64,000 nt of DNA from Streptomyces sp. CB02980 (GTDB lineage Bacteria > Actinomycetota > Actinomycetes > Streptomycetales > Streptomycetaceae): assembly GCF_014451325.2 (NCBI RefSeq), contig NZ_JACSCH020000021.1, forward strand, positions 82,377 to 146,376, written 5' to 3'. The notes below the pieces were generated by a model. The model was not told the origin of the DNA. It made no database searches and worked only from the letters and a program-made list of their open reading frames with translations. How positions within the stretch are numbered: the stretch's first letter is position 1; each line of letters begins with the position of its first letter. Position numbers and translations under genes: made by a program. Shown here one piece after another: positions 1 to 9,350 of the stretch.

Positions 1-54
1 GGCCGGAAGGCTCGCTTCCCCCGCGTCCTCGGCAGCGCTTTCCCCTCACTCTTA

Positions 55-108
55 CATACCCCCCATGGGTATGCTACGGTGCTGCGCACAGGTACCCCCT
101 AGGGGTAT
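55..108. promoter_or_regulatory. Two copper-type (CsoR-like) operators upstream of the MFS exporter
   Basis: Two near-palindromes lie 55-73 (CATACCCCCCATGGGTATG) and 92-108 (GTACCCCCTAGGGGTAT). Both have the TACCCC-n-GGGGTA form also found three times around copZ (56129-56227) and once at 52751. Streptomyces CsoR is known to bind sites of this type, and a csoR gene is present at 52974-53255. The second box ends 56 bases before the exporter start, a position suited to repression. Assignment to CsoR rests on sequence likeness only. Confidence 0.6.
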
Positions 109-164
109 GCCCCGAGTCCCGGTCGGGACCGCTCGGGGGTCGCAGCGAGTGAAGGGTCAGGGCA

Positions 165-1595
165 ATGTCAACCGTCAATCCCCGGCGCTGGTGGGCACTT
201 GTCGTGCTCGCCGCCGCACAGTTCATGGTCATCATGGACACGTCGATCATCGGGGTCGCGCTCCCCGAGATGCAGAAGGACCTGGGCTTCTCGCAGAGCG
301 AGCTCCAGTGGATCTTCAACGCCTACGTGATCGTCTTCGGCGGGCTCCTGCTCCTCGGCGGACGCCTCTCCGACCTCGTCGGAGCCCGCAAGATCTTCGT
401 GGCCGGCTGGGTGGTCATGATCGCCGGCTCGGTCCTGGCCGCCGCCGCGCAGACCGCCTGGGTCGAGATCGCGGGCCGTGCCGTCCAGGGCGTCGGCGGT
501 GCGCTCATCGCGCCCTCCGCCATGACCCTGCTGATGATCCTCTTCATGCACGACCCGAAGGAGCTCGGCAAGGCGATGGCGCTCTACGGCGCCGCCGCTC
601 CGGCCGGCGGTACCGCGGGCGTCTTCCTCGGCGGTGTCTTCACCGAGTGGATGAGCTGGCAGTGGGTCTTCATCATCTACATCCCGATCGGCCTCGCGAC
701 CCTCGCCGCCACCAAGCTCCTCCCGAACGTCGAGTCCCGCCGCGGCTCCGTCGACATCCTCGGCGCCGTCGCCGTCACCGCCGGTCTCGCGCTCGCCGTC
801 TTCGCCGTGGTCCGCGCCCCCGAGGTCGGCTGGGGCTCCACCGGCACGATCCTCCAGCTGGTCGGCGCCGCCGCCCTCCTGATCCTCTTCTTCGTGATCC
901 AGAAGAGCATCAGCGAGCCGCTCATGCCGCTCAGCGTCTGGCGCGTGCCGCGCCTCGGCTCGGCCAACCTGGCCATGACGCTGCTCGGCGCCGCCTGGAT
1001 CCCGATGTGGTACTTCCTCAACCTGTACCTCCAGCAGGTCCTGGGCTTCGGGGCCTTCGAGTCCGGTGCCGCCCTGCTCCCGATGACCGTGCTCCTCATG
1101 ATCTTCATGACGGCCATCACGGCCCGGCTCATGATGAAGGTCGGTGCCAAGCCGCTCATCGCCGGCGGTCTGCTGGTCCTCGCCGCGGGTCTGGTCTGGC
1201 TCGCCGCCGTCCCGCCCACCGGCTCCTTCCTCGTCGACGTCCTCCCGGCCTCGCTGGTCGCCGCGCTCGGCATGTCCCTCGCCTACATCCCGACGATGAT
1301 GACCGCCATGTCCGGCGCCCCGCAGGAGCAGGCCGGTCTCGCCTCCGGCATCGTCAACACCACCTACAACGTCGGCTCCGCGCTCGGTCTCGCCGCGCTG
1401 ACCGCCGTCGCCATGTCCCAGGGCGCCGACCAGCTCGGCAACCTGCCGAAGCTGACGGACGGCTTCTCGTCCGCCTTCATCGGCGCCGCGATCATCGCCG
1501 CCGTCGGCGGTGTGATCACCCTCCTCGTCATGAAGAGCGACAAGACGGTCGCGGCCGCCGCCCCCGCGCCGCAGGGCGAGAAGGTCTCCGCCTGA
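165..1595 (+). CDS. DHA2 (EmrB/QacA-type) MFS drug exporter
   Basis: Membrane exporter of 476 residues, the usual length for 14-helix proton antiporters of the DHA2 family, which expel hydrophobic drugs or metabolites. The N-terminus (residues 8-30) is the first helix with a DTSIIGVALPEM segment that fits the conserved motif D1 of this family; GGRLSDLVGARKIF at about 66-79 is motif A (loop 2-3). Hydrophobic helices run to a short hydrophilic tail. It is the first gene of the cluster and is followed by a strong hairpin at 1607-1650, so it is probably transcribed alone. Two copper-type operators stand upstream, so copper may control it. The natural role could be export of the product of genes 1699-20672 or self-resistance; the substrate cannot be read from sequence. 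Confidence 0.9.
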   Translation: MSTVNPRRWWALVVLAAAQFMVIMDTSIIGVALPEMQKDLGFSQSELQWIFNAYVIVFGGLLLLGGRLSDLVGARKIFVAGWVVMIAGSVLAAAAQTAWVEIAGRAVQGVGGALIAPSAMTLLMILFMHDPKELGKAMALYGAAAPAGGTAGVFLGGVFTEWMSWQWVFIIYIPIGLATLAATKLLPNVESRRGSVDILGAVAVTAGLALAVFAVVRAPEVGWGSTGTILQLVGAAALLILFFVIQKSISEPLMPLSVWRVPRLGSANLAMTLLGAAWIPMWYFLNLYLQQVLGFGAFESGAALLPMTVLLMIFMTAITARLMMKVGAKPLIAGGLLVLAAGLVWLAAVPPTGSFLVDVLPASLVAALGMSLAYIPTMMTAMSGAPQEQAGLASGIVNTTYNVGSALGLAALTAVAMSQGADQLGNLPKLTDGFSSAFIGAAIIAAVGGVITLLVMKSDKTVAAAAPAPQGEKVSA

Positions 1596-1606
1596 CCCCC
1601 GCCCCG

Positions 1607-1650
1607 AAGGGGCCGCCCGATGTCCACCCCCGGACGTCGGGCGGCCCCTT
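1607..1650 (+). terminator. Strong intrinsic hairpin after the MFS gene
   Basis: A perfect 14-bp inverted repeat (1607-1620 with 1637-1650), extended by near-pairing of the next bases, sits 11 bases after the exporter stop codon. Its arms are GGGGCCGCCC-type. It separates the exporter from the PLP enzyme gene that follows. Confidence 0.85.
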
Positions 1651-1698
1651 CGCGCATCCCGTTCCCGCGACCCGCGCAGCATCCGGAAAGGAACTTCC

Positions 1699-2904
1699 GT
1701 GGAACTCGGCACCCGCGCCGTCCATGTCGTCAACGAGCCGCTCCCGCCCGGCAGCCGGCCGCTCTCCGTGCCCCTCGTGCAGTCCTCCGCCTTCGCCTTC
1801 GAGTCCGCCGCCGAACTCGCCGACGCCATGGCAGGACCCGACGGGCCGTACGTCTACAGCCGCCGCGGCAACCCGACCGTACGGGCCCTGGAGCAGACCC
1901 TCGCCGGGCTCGAGGGCGGCGCAGGGGCCATCGCCTTCGCCTCCGGGATGGGCGCCGTCAGCGGGGTCCTGCTCGCCCTCCTGCGGCCCGGCGACCGCGT
2001 GGTGGCCCAGCGCTGCCTGTACGGCGGGACCCATTCCGTCCTCGCCGACCTGGCCGAGCGGTACGGGATCGAGGTCGTACGGATCTCCGGCGATGATCCG
2101 GCCGAGTTCGAGGCCGCCGCCACGCACCCCGCCGCCCGGCTGCTCGTCCTGGAGACCATCGCCAACCCCACCGGCCAGGTCCCCGACCTGCCGGGGCTGC
2201 TCGCCGCCGCCCGCGCCCTCGGGGTCACCGGCCTCGTCGACAACTCCCTCGCCTCGCCCGTCCTGTGCCGCCCCCTGGAGCACGGCGCCGACATCGTCGT
2301 CCACTCCACCACCAAGTACCTCTCCGGGCACTCGGACGTCCTCGGCGGCGCCGCCGTCTTCGCCGACGACGAGCTGCGCCGCCGGATCTGGCCCCGCACG
2401 GTCGAACTCGGCGCCTGCGCCGACCCGTTCGCCTCCTGGCTGACCCTGCGCGGGATACCCACCCTGCCGCTGCGGATGCGCGAGCACTGCGCCAACGCCG
2501 CCGTCCTCGCCGAGCGGCTCGCCGACCACCCCGGGGTCTCGGCGGTCCACTACCCCGGGCTCCCCGGCCACCCCTCGTACGAGCGCGCCCGCAAGGTGCT
2601 CGACGGCGGCGGCGGGCTGCTGTCGTTCGAGCTCGCGGGGGGCCGGGAGGCCGGTCGGGCCTTCATCGAGCGCGTACGGGTGGCCCGGCTCGCGCTCTCC
2701 CTCGGCGGCGTGGAGACCCTCGTGACCCATCCGGCGTCCACGTCCCACCGGGAGCTCGACGGGGCCGCCCTGGAGGCCGCCGGGATAGCCCCGGGGCTCG
2801 TACGGATGTCGGTCGGCATCGAGGACGCGGAAGACCTGTGGGCCGACGTCGAACGGGCCCTCGAACAGCATCTCTTGAGTGCTTCTTTTGGGTTGACAAA
2901 ATAA
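1699..2904 (+). CDS. Cys/Met-metabolism PLP enzyme (cystathionine gamma-synthase / gamma-lyase family)
   Basis: A 401-residue fold-type I PLP enzyme of the gamma-family, which eliminates or replaces the gamma substituent of homoserine- or homocysteine-derived amino acids. Seen: YSRRGNPTVRALE near residue 52, the glycine-rich FASGMGAVSG at about 76-85, and the Schiff-base lysine K206 in HSTTKYLSGHSD. The C-terminal domain carries the usual SLGGVETLVTHPA segment. Start is GTG 1699 with AAAGGAA upstream. Next to a methionine/SAM cycle, it may feed homocysteine or methionine into the pathway, or act on a pathway intermediate. Gamma-synthase, gamma-lyase and methionine gamma-lyase cannot be told apart here. 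Its last codons overlap the promoter for the next operon. Confidence 0.85.
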   Translation: MELGTRAVHVVNEPLPPGSRPLSVPLVQSSAFAFESAAELADAMAGPDGPYVYSRRGNPTVRALEQTLAGLEGGAGAIAFASGMGAVSGVLLALLRPGDRVVAQRCLYGGTHSVLADLAERYGIEVVRISGDDPAEFEAAATHPAARLLVLETIANPTGQVPDLPGLLAAARALGVTGLVDNSLASPVLCRPLEHGADIVVHSTTKYLSGHSDVLGGAAVFADDELRRRIWPRTVELGACADPFASWLTLRGIPTLPLRMREHCANAAVLAERLADHPGVSAVHYPGLPGHPSYERARKVLDGGGGLLSFELAGGREAGRAFIERVRVARLALSLGGVETLVTHPASTSHRELDGAALEAAGIAPGLVRMSVGIEDAEDLWADVERALEQHLLSASFGLTK

Positions 2905-2922
2905 ATGACTGATTCGTAGATT
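2893..2922 (+). promoter_or_regulatory. Near-consensus sigma-70-type promoter
   Basis: TTGACA (2893-2898), an 18-base spacer and TAGATT (2917-2922) lie in an A/T-rich island that stands out against the GC-rich surroundings. The -35 overlaps the end of the PLP enzyme gene. The expected transcript would start about 40 bases before the MaoC gene and could run through the packed genes to 16743. Confidence 0.65.
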
Positions 2923-2968
2923 GGTGTGTGCCAGGGAAAGACCACTCCTAGGTCAAGGGGGGCGCACG

Positions 2969-3508
2969 ATGCGCTACTTCGAGGACTTCCGGCCCGGCGA
3001 CGTCCACGAGCTGGGCGCCGTCACCGTCACGGCGGAGGAGGTGCTGGAGTTCGGCAGGCGCTTCGATCCGCAGCCCTTCCACACGGACCCCGAGCGCGCG
3101 GAGCAGTCGCAGTTCCGCGGACTGATCGCGAGCGGATTCCACACCCAGGCGATGTTCATGCGCCGCTACGTCGACGGACTGCTCGCCTACAGCGCCTGTA
3201 TGGGCTCGCCCGGCATCGACGAGGTCCGCTACCTGCGGCCCGTCCGCCCGGGCGACGTCCTCACCGCGCGCGTCGAGATCCTCGGTTCCACCCCGTCGCC
3301 GTTCAATCCCGCCACCGGCACCGTCAAACCGCGGTGCACCCTGGTGGCCTCCGACGGGACGGCCGTGTTCAGCATGATCCTGCACAGCATCTTCCGCCGG
3401 CGCCCCGCCGACTCCGAGGCCGACCATCTGTCGTCGATGCCCGCGGCCGAGGACCCCGTCGCCTGTGGGCGACCGGCCAAGACCTGTGTCCCGGTCATGA
3501 GCGCCTGA
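2969..3508 (+). CDS. MaoC-like (R)-hydratase / dehydratase
   Basis: A 179-residue single hot-dog domain. The hydratase-2 motif is clear: FDPQPFHTDPE at residues 33-43 supplies the Asp/His pair, and GLIASGFHTQ follows. MaoC proteins add or remove water at a 2-enoyl thioester, on CoA or on a carrier protein. The last 25 residues after the domain are low in conservation. Start is ATG 2969, after AAGGGGGG. As first gene after the promoter at 2893 it may act on the thioester held by the carrier protein at 7877. The true substrate is unknown. Confidence 0.85.
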   Translation: MRYFEDFRPGDVHELGAVTVTAEEVLEFGRRFDPQPFHTDPERAEQSQFRGLIASGFHTQAMFMRRYVDGLLAYSACMGSPGIDEVRYLRPVRPGDVLTARVEILGSTPSPFNPATGTVKPRCTLVASDGTAVFSMILHSIFRRRPADSEADHLSSMPAAEDPVACGRPAKTCVPVMSA

Positions 3509-3542
3509 CGAACCGTCCTTCGTCGGGCTCCTGAACACGGCC

Positions 3543-3668
3543 GTCCGTACATCCGGACCCGTCCGAAGCCCCGTACACCCGGACCCGTCCGTACATCCGG
3601 ACCTGTCCGAAGCCCCGTACACCCGGACCCGTCCGTACATCCGGACCTGTCCGAAGCCCCGTACATCC
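3543..3668. repeat. 44-bp tandem repeat, about 2.9 copies
   Basis: Copies begin at 3543, 3587 and 3631 (the last incomplete), differing at one or two bases. Each unit holds GTCCG...CGGAC inverted pairs and so can fold into small hairpins. The array fills most of the gap between the MaoC gene and the first methyltransferase, just before that gene's ribosome binding site. Confidence 0.9.
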
Positions 3669-3691
3669 ACCGAAGTGAAGGGGGACCTCCT

Positions 3692-4540
3692 GTGGAGGCC
3701 GTATCCCGCACCGCCCAGTGGACCGCCGCCGCGCGCGCCCTGGAGACCGAGCGCGAGGACCGGCTGTTCGCCGATCCCTACGCGCGCACCGTCGCCGACC
3801 AGATCGGCTTCGAACTGCTCGAGCGCTACGCGGGCGGCGGCACCGTGCCGTTCCTCGCCATCCGCACCACCTACCTCGACCGCGCCATCGTCCGGGCGGT
3901 GGAGGAGCGGGGCATCCGCCAGGTCGTCTTCCTCGCCGCCGGCATGGACACCCGCTTCTTCCGACTGCCCTGGCCCGACGGCGTCACCGTCTACGAGCTC
4001 GACCGCCCGGCCCTCCTGGAGGCCAAGGCCGAGATGCTGGCGAAGGAGCCGAAGCCGGCCGGCCGCGACCGGATCACCGTCCCCGTCGACCTCACCCAGG
4101 ACTGGACCGGCCCCCTCAAGGAGGCGGGCTGGAAGAGCGAGGAGCCCGTCCTGTGGGTGGTGGAGGGCCTGCTGTTCTTCCTCCCGGAGCAGGCCGTACG
4201 GACCCTCATATCGACGCTCTCCGCGCACGCCGCCCCCGGCTCCGTGCTGCTCGGCGACGTCATCTCCAAGGCCGCCCTGGAGAACCCGCTCGCCCGCGGG
4301 TTCATGAAGGCCCTGGACGAGGACGGCAACCCGTGGCTCTTCGGCACCGAGGAGCCCGAGGCGCTGCTCGCCGACTGCGGCTGGGCCGTACGCGAGGTCA
4401 GGCAGCCCGGCGAGGCCGGCGCCGACTTCGGACGCTGGCCCTACCCGGTGCCGGCCCGCTCGGTCCCGCGGGTGCCCCGCTCCTTCCTGTTCTCGTGCGA
4501 CCTGCCGGGCGCGAACGGCTACGAGGAGGTGGCCGCGTGA
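3692..4540 (+). CDS. SAM-dependent methyltransferase, leucine-carboxyl-methyltransferase-like family (PF04072 / TIGR00027 type)
   Basis: A 282-residue class I methyltransferase. The N-terminus TAQWTAAARALETE and DPYAR fit the family of actinobacterial methyltransferases related to protein-phosphatase and polyketide O-methyltransferases. The SAM-binding strand reads VVFLAAGMDTRFFRL (about 75-89), the acidic ribose-binding residue is in YELDRP, and WVVEGLLFFLPE matches the catalytic-face strand. Such enzymes usually make esters or O-methyl groups on small acids. Start is GTG 3692. It overlaps the next gene by 4 bases (GTGA), so the two methyltransferases are probably translated together. Substrate unknown. 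Confidence 0.85.
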   Translation: MEAVSRTAQWTAAARALETEREDRLFADPYARTVADQIGFELLERYAGGGTVPFLAIRTTYLDRAIVRAVEERGIRQVVFLAAGMDTRFFRLPWPDGVTVYELDRPALLEAKAEMLAKEPKPAGRDRITVPVDLTQDWTGPLKEAGWKSEEPVLWVVEGLLFFLPEQAVRTLISTLSAHAAPGSVLLGDVISKAALENPLARGFMKALDEDGNPWLFGTEEPEALLADCGWAVREVRQPGEAGADFGRWPYPVPARSVPRVPRSFLFSCDLPGANGYEEVAA

Positions 4541-5580
4541 GCGCCCACGACTTCCACCAGAGGGTCATCACCGACGCCGGAGCGGCCGTCCGCGGTCTGA
4601 CCGTCTCCCTCGGGCAGCGCCTCGGTCTCTACCGGGCGCTGGCCGAGCGGGGCCCGCTCACCTCCGCCGCGCTCGCGGAGGCGACCGGCACCGACGAGCG
4701 GTACATCGAGGAGTGGCTGCACGCCCAGCTCTCCGCCGGGTACGTCGAGCGGCACCCCAGCTCCCTCACGTACACGCTCCCCGCCGACCACGTCGAGGTG
4801 CTCGCGGACCCGAAGGCCGTCACGTACGCCGCCGGGTTCTTCACCGCCCTCAAGGCGCTGTACGCCACGGAGGACCTGCTCGTGGAGGCGTACCGCACCG
4901 GTGACGGTGTCGGCTGGGCCGAGCACGACGCGGCCCTCGACACCGGCATGGGCTCCTTCTTCCAGCCGACGTACGAGCACAAGCTCGTCGCCGACTGGCT
5001 GCCCGCCCTCGACCAGGTCACCGGCAAGCTCGCCGGCGGCGGCACCGTCGCCGACGTGGGCTGCGGCGTCGGCCACACCACGCTGCTCATCGCGAAGGCC
5101 TTCCCGAACGCCACCGTGCACGGCTTCGACTACTCGGAGGAGGCCATCTCGATCGCCCGGGAGCTCGCCGAGGAGGCCGGTCTCTCCGAGCGCGTCGTCT
5201 TCGAGGTCGCGTCGGCCGACGACTACCCGGGCTCCGGCTACGACCTGGTCTGCTTCTTCAACGCCCTGCACGACATGGGCGACCCGGTCGCCGCCGCCCA
5301 GCACGTCCACAAGTCCCTGGACGCGGACGGTACGTGGATGCTCGTCGAGTCGAACGTCTCCCCGCAGGACATCGACGCGCAGACGCCCGCCGCCCGCATG
5401 TTCATGGCCCTGTCCGCCGTCATGTGCCTGCCCGTCGCGGTCGCCCAGCGCGGCCCGCACGCGCTCGGCAACCACTCCGGCGAGAAGGCCTTCCGGGCCA
5501 TCGCGGAGGAGGCCGGCTTCACCCGCTGGCGGCGTGCCACCGAGACCCCGGTGAACGCGGTCTACGAAGTCCGGCCCTGA
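4537..5580 (+). CDS. Class I SAM-dependent methyltransferase with N-terminal winged helix
   Basis: 347 residues. Residues 1-90 form a winged-helix/dimerisation region as in small-molecule O-methyltransferases and Rv2258c-like proteins (LYRALAERGPLTSAALAE, then YIEEWL). The Rossmann methyltransferase domain starts near 165 with VADVGCGVGHTT, followed by GFDYSEEAI. GTG start overlapping the previous stop. The gene lies directly upstream of the diiron oxygenase, so an oxidised intermediate is a plausible acceptor. The acceptor atom (O, N or C) cannot be decided. Confidence 0.85.
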   Translation: MSAHDFHQRVITDAGAAVRGLTVSLGQRLGLYRALAERGPLTSAALAEATGTDERYIEEWLHAQLSAGYVERHPSSLTYTLPADHVEVLADPKAVTYAAGFFTALKALYATEDLLVEAYRTGDGVGWAEHDAALDTGMGSFFQPTYEHKLVADWLPALDQVTGKLAGGGTVADVGCGVGHTTLLIAKAFPNATVHGFDYSEEAISIARELAEEAGLSERVVFEVASADDYPGSGYDLVCFFNALHDMGDPVAAAQHVHKSLDADGTWMLVESNVSPQDIDAQTPAARMFMALSAVMCLPVAVAQRGPHALGNHSGEKAFRAIAEEAGFTRWRRATETPVNAVYEVRP

Positions 5581-5605
5581 ACCCCCGAAGCCTGGAGGAA
5601 CCATC

Positions 5606-6499
5606 ATGGGCGCCACCGCCCCCCTGCCCGTCACCGACCGGTTCATGGAGGTCCTCGAGCGGCTCAGCGAGCGCTCCGTCGAGGACTACTACAACCCGTA
5701 CCAGACCTTCCAGTGGCCCGAGACGCTGGAGGAGAACCGCTTCTGGATGACCCCGGAGCTGCTCACCGTCTACGGCACCCGGCACTACGACGCCCTCGAC
5801 GAGGAAACGCTTCAGCGCCTGTCGAAGTGGGAGTCGATCAACTTCTACAGCCTCAACGTGCACGGCATCCGCGAGCTCCTCATCGAGGTCGTCGGCCGCA
5901 TCCACATGCCCGGCTTCGAGGTGCCCTCGGACTTCTTCCACCACTTCATCGGTGAGGAGAACGAACACATGTGGTTCTTCTCCGAGTTCTGCCGCCGCTA
6001 CGGCCACAAGATCTACGGCTCCACCGCCATGCGCGCCGACGCCGCCTGGGAGCCCGAGGTCGAGAACTTCCTCGTCTTCACCCGCATCCTCTTCTTCGAG
6101 GAGCTCGTCGACCACTACAACTCCCGGATGGCGAAGGACGCTTCGCTCTGCCACACCATCCGCGAGGTCAACCGCATCCACCACCAGGACGAGTCCCGCC
6201 ACATCGCCTTCGGGCGGGAGCTGGTGTCCCTCCTGTACGGCCGGATGTGCCAGGCGGTGAGTGCCGAGCGGGTCCGCGAGGTGGAGGCGTACCTCAAGCG
6301 GTACGTCGTCTACAGCGTCAACTCCCTCTACAACCCCCACGTGTACCGCGACGCCGGCATCCCCGACCCGCTGGCCCTGCGCAACGCGCTGGTCGCCGAC
6401 GAGAGCCGCCGCCCCCACGAGCGCAAGGCGATCCGCAAGCCGCTCGCCTTCTTCCTGAAGACCGGGATCTTCTCCGACGACACCCTGCCCGTCGTCTGA
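5606..6499 (+). CDS. AurF-type diiron oxygenase (probable N-oxygenase)
   Basis: 297 residues resembling p-aminobenzoate N-oxygenase AurF, a four-helix-bundle diiron enzyme that oxidises amines to hydroxylamine, nitroso or nitro. Metal ligands are recognisable: E118-x-x-H121 (in GEENEHMW), a Glu at 165/166, and H192-x3-E196-x2-H199 (in HHQDESRH); the last spacing equals the H-x3-E-x2-H of AurF, and E90 may be the remaining ligand. Ribosome site GGAGGA precedes ATG 5606. It lies between the methyltransferases and the amino acid:carrier ligase, which suggests that the amine of a carrier-bound amino acid is the substrate. C-hydroxylation is the main alternative. Confidence 0.85.
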   Translation: MGATAPLPVTDRFMEVLERLSERSVEDYYNPYQTFQWPETLEENRFWMTPELLTVYGTRHYDALDEETLQRLSKWESINFYSLNVHGIRELLIEVVGRIHMPGFEVPSDFFHHFIGEENEHMWFFSEFCRRYGHKIYGSTAMRADAAWEPEVENFLVFTRILFFEELVDHYNSRMAKDASLCHTIREVNRIHHQDESRHIAFGRELVSLLYGRMCQAVSAERVREVEAYLKRYVVYSVNSLYNPHVYRDAGIPDPLALRNALVADESRRPHERKAIRKPLAFFLKTGIFSDDTLPVV

Positions 6500-6530
6500 G
6501 CGACGCCCTCACCCGAGAGGTGCACCGACC

Positions 6531-7418
6531 ATGACCGTGACGACCCCCGGAACCGTCGGGGACACGAGGGGCCTTCCCTCGCTCGGACCGGAGGGGACCC
6601 GCCTGCTGCGGCTCCTCGACGACACCTTCGAGAACTGGGGTGTGACCGCGGGCGCCCGCCCGATGACCATGCCCCCGCTCCTGCCGGCCGCCGACCTGGC
6701 GAAGCTGGACTACTACGACAACTTCCCGCACCAGGCCGTCCTCGCCGCCCCGCTCGACCTGGAGGGGCGCCTCACCACCCCCTTCGACGGCGAGCACGGG
6801 CAGTGGCCCGCCGCCGCCCTCGAACCGGCCGGCCTCGGACTGCCCTCGGCGTCCTGCTATGCCGTCTACCTCGACCACCAGGGCACCCGGGTCGCCGACG
6901 ACACCCTCGTCACGATCTGCTCCTGGTGCTTCCGCAAGGAGACCCACTACGAGGGCATGCGGCGCCAACTCGGGTTCCGCATGAGGGAGATCGTCGCCAT
7001 CGGCGCGCGCGAGCACGCCGAGACGCACCTCGCCGACTTCACCACCCGGATCCGGTCCTTCGCCGCGGCGCTCGACCTGCCGCTGCGCAGGGAGGCCGCC
7101 TGCGACCCCTTCTTCGACAAGGGCGGGTCCAAGGCGCTCCTCCAGCGGCTCACCCCGGTGAAGTACGAGTTCCTGTACGAGGACCTGGCGATCGCCTCGG
7201 TCAACACGCACCGGAACTTCTTCGGCGACCGCTGCGACATCACCCTGGAGTCGACCGGCGGACCGGCCTTCACCAGCTGTGTCGCCTTCGGCCTCGAACG
7301 CTGGTTGTCCGCGCTGACCCGCCGCCACGGCGGCTGGCAGGCGGCGACCGAGGCGGTGCTCGACGCGAACGCCCGCATGCGGGCCGGTGCGAGTGGCGCG
7401 GCCGGGCCGGTGATCTGA
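6531..7418 (+). CDS. Amino acid:[carrier protein] ligase (class II seryl-tRNA-synthetase-like, no tRNA-binding arm)
   Basis: 295 residues corresponding only to a class II synthetase catalytic core, without the coiled-coil tRNA arm of SerRS. Such proteins (first shown in Bradyrhizobium) adenylate a small amino acid and load it onto the phosphopantetheine of a dedicated carrier protein. Motif 2 appears as CFRKETHYEG then LGFRMREIVAIG; motif 3 as SCVAFGLERW. The zinc ligands of this family fall at C109, E153 and C250, with spacings close to the known enzyme. The genes for a phosphopantetheinyl transferase and a free carrier follow at once, which completes the system. Glycine or alanine are usual substrates; the residue choice here is not readable. 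Confidence 0.88.
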   Translation: MTVTTPGTVGDTRGLPSLGPEGTRLLRLLDDTFENWGVTAGARPMTMPPLLPAADLAKLDYYDNFPHQAVLAAPLDLEGRLTTPFDGEHGQWPAAALEPAGLGLPSASCYAVYLDHQGTRVADDTLVTICSWCFRKETHYEGMRRQLGFRMREIVAIGAREHAETHLADFTTRIRSFAAALDLPLRREAACDPFFDKGGSKALLQRLTPVKYEFLYEDLAIASVNTHRNFFGDRCDITLESTGGPAFTSCVAFGLERWLSALTRRHGGWQAATEAVLDANARMRAGASGAAGPVI

Positions 7419-7419
7419 C

Positions 7420-7857
7420 GTGCCGGCCCGTCCCGCCGCCCCGCCGGCGGGCGGCCTGGGGTGGGCGAACCTCGGCATGGACATCGTGTCCGTCAACCGT
7501 GTCCGCAGGCTCCTCGCCCAGTACGGGGAGCGGTTCTTCGAGCGGATGCTCACCCCCGGCGAGCTCGCCGACTGCCGTACCTCCTCCGGGCTCGACGTAC
7601 TGAGCCTGTGCGGGCGGATCGCGGCCAAGGAAGCGGCCTTCAAGACCTTACGCGTCAGGGGCAGGTTCCTGCCCTGGCCGGACATCGTGGTGCGGCGTTC
7701 CGAGGGCGGCTGGCCGCTCGTGGAACTGCACCGGGCGGCCGCCGAGATGGCCGCGGAGTCCGGCATCACCGAGATCACCGTGTCCATCAGCCACGACGTG
7801 GACTACGCGGTGGCGGTGGCCGCACCGATCATCGCGCCCGCCACACCCATCCATTAG
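7420..7857 (+). CDS. AcpS-type 4'-phosphopantetheinyl transferase
   Basis: 145 residues of the small trimeric holo-ACP synthase type. The Mg-binding Asp is in GMDIVSVNRV (D21), the KEAAFK signature is at 70-75, and VSISHDVDYAVA ends the fold. It converts the apo carrier protein to its holo form. The GTG start at 7420, one base after the previous stop, is chosen because AcpS proteins need a few residues before the Asp. The dedicated partner is probably the carrier at 7877, although the T domain of the NRPS could also be a target (those usually use Sfp-type enzymes). Confidence 0.88.
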   Translation: MPARPAAPPAGGLGWANLGMDIVSVNRVRRLLAQYGERFFERMLTPGELADCRTSSGLDVLSLCGRIAAKEAAFKTLRVRGRFLPWPDIVVRRSEGGWPLVELHRAAAEMAAESGITEITVSISHDVDYAVAVAAPIIAPATPIH

Positions 7858-7876
7858 CAGCTTAAGGAGAGCAACC

Positions 7877-8124
7877 ATGGCCGACGGCCTGCAGACGGTG
7901 AAGAACTGGATCCTCGAGCGTCACCCCGAGCGCGACGACATCGCGTCCGACCTGGACCTGATCGAGAACCGGCTCATCGACTCGCTGTCCTTCGTCGAGT
8001 TCGTCTTCCTCCTGGAGCAGGAGAGCGGCACGGCGATCCAGATGGAGACCCTCGAGGTCGAGTCCATCCGCACCCTCGGTGCCATCGAGCAGCACTTCTT
8101 CAAGACCCCGGTGGAGGCCCAGGC

Positions 8125-8128
<4 letters not shown>
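7877..8128 (+). CDS. Stand-alone (aminoacyl) carrier protein
   Basis: 83 residues forming one four-helix carrier. The phosphopantetheine site is S36 in NRLIDSLSFVEF; the unusual DSLSF (instead of DSLS.. of typical ACPs or GGxS of PCPs) is like the carriers that partner amino acid:CP ligases. A strong AAGGAG site stands 7 bases before ATG. The stop overlaps the metK start (ATGA). It presumably carries the amino acid during oxidation and methylation. Confidence 0.9.
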
Positions 8129-9345
<1,217 letters not shown>

Positions 9346-9350
9346 GGGCC

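Noticed and set aside
65..2443. A 792-codon open frame on the + strand across the first two genes
   Set aside because: It is a shadow of the MFS and PLP enzyme frames with Arg/Pro-rich composition and no motif; the same holds for several other long GC-driven frames, e.g. 16734-18353 and 40691-42994 on the - strand.
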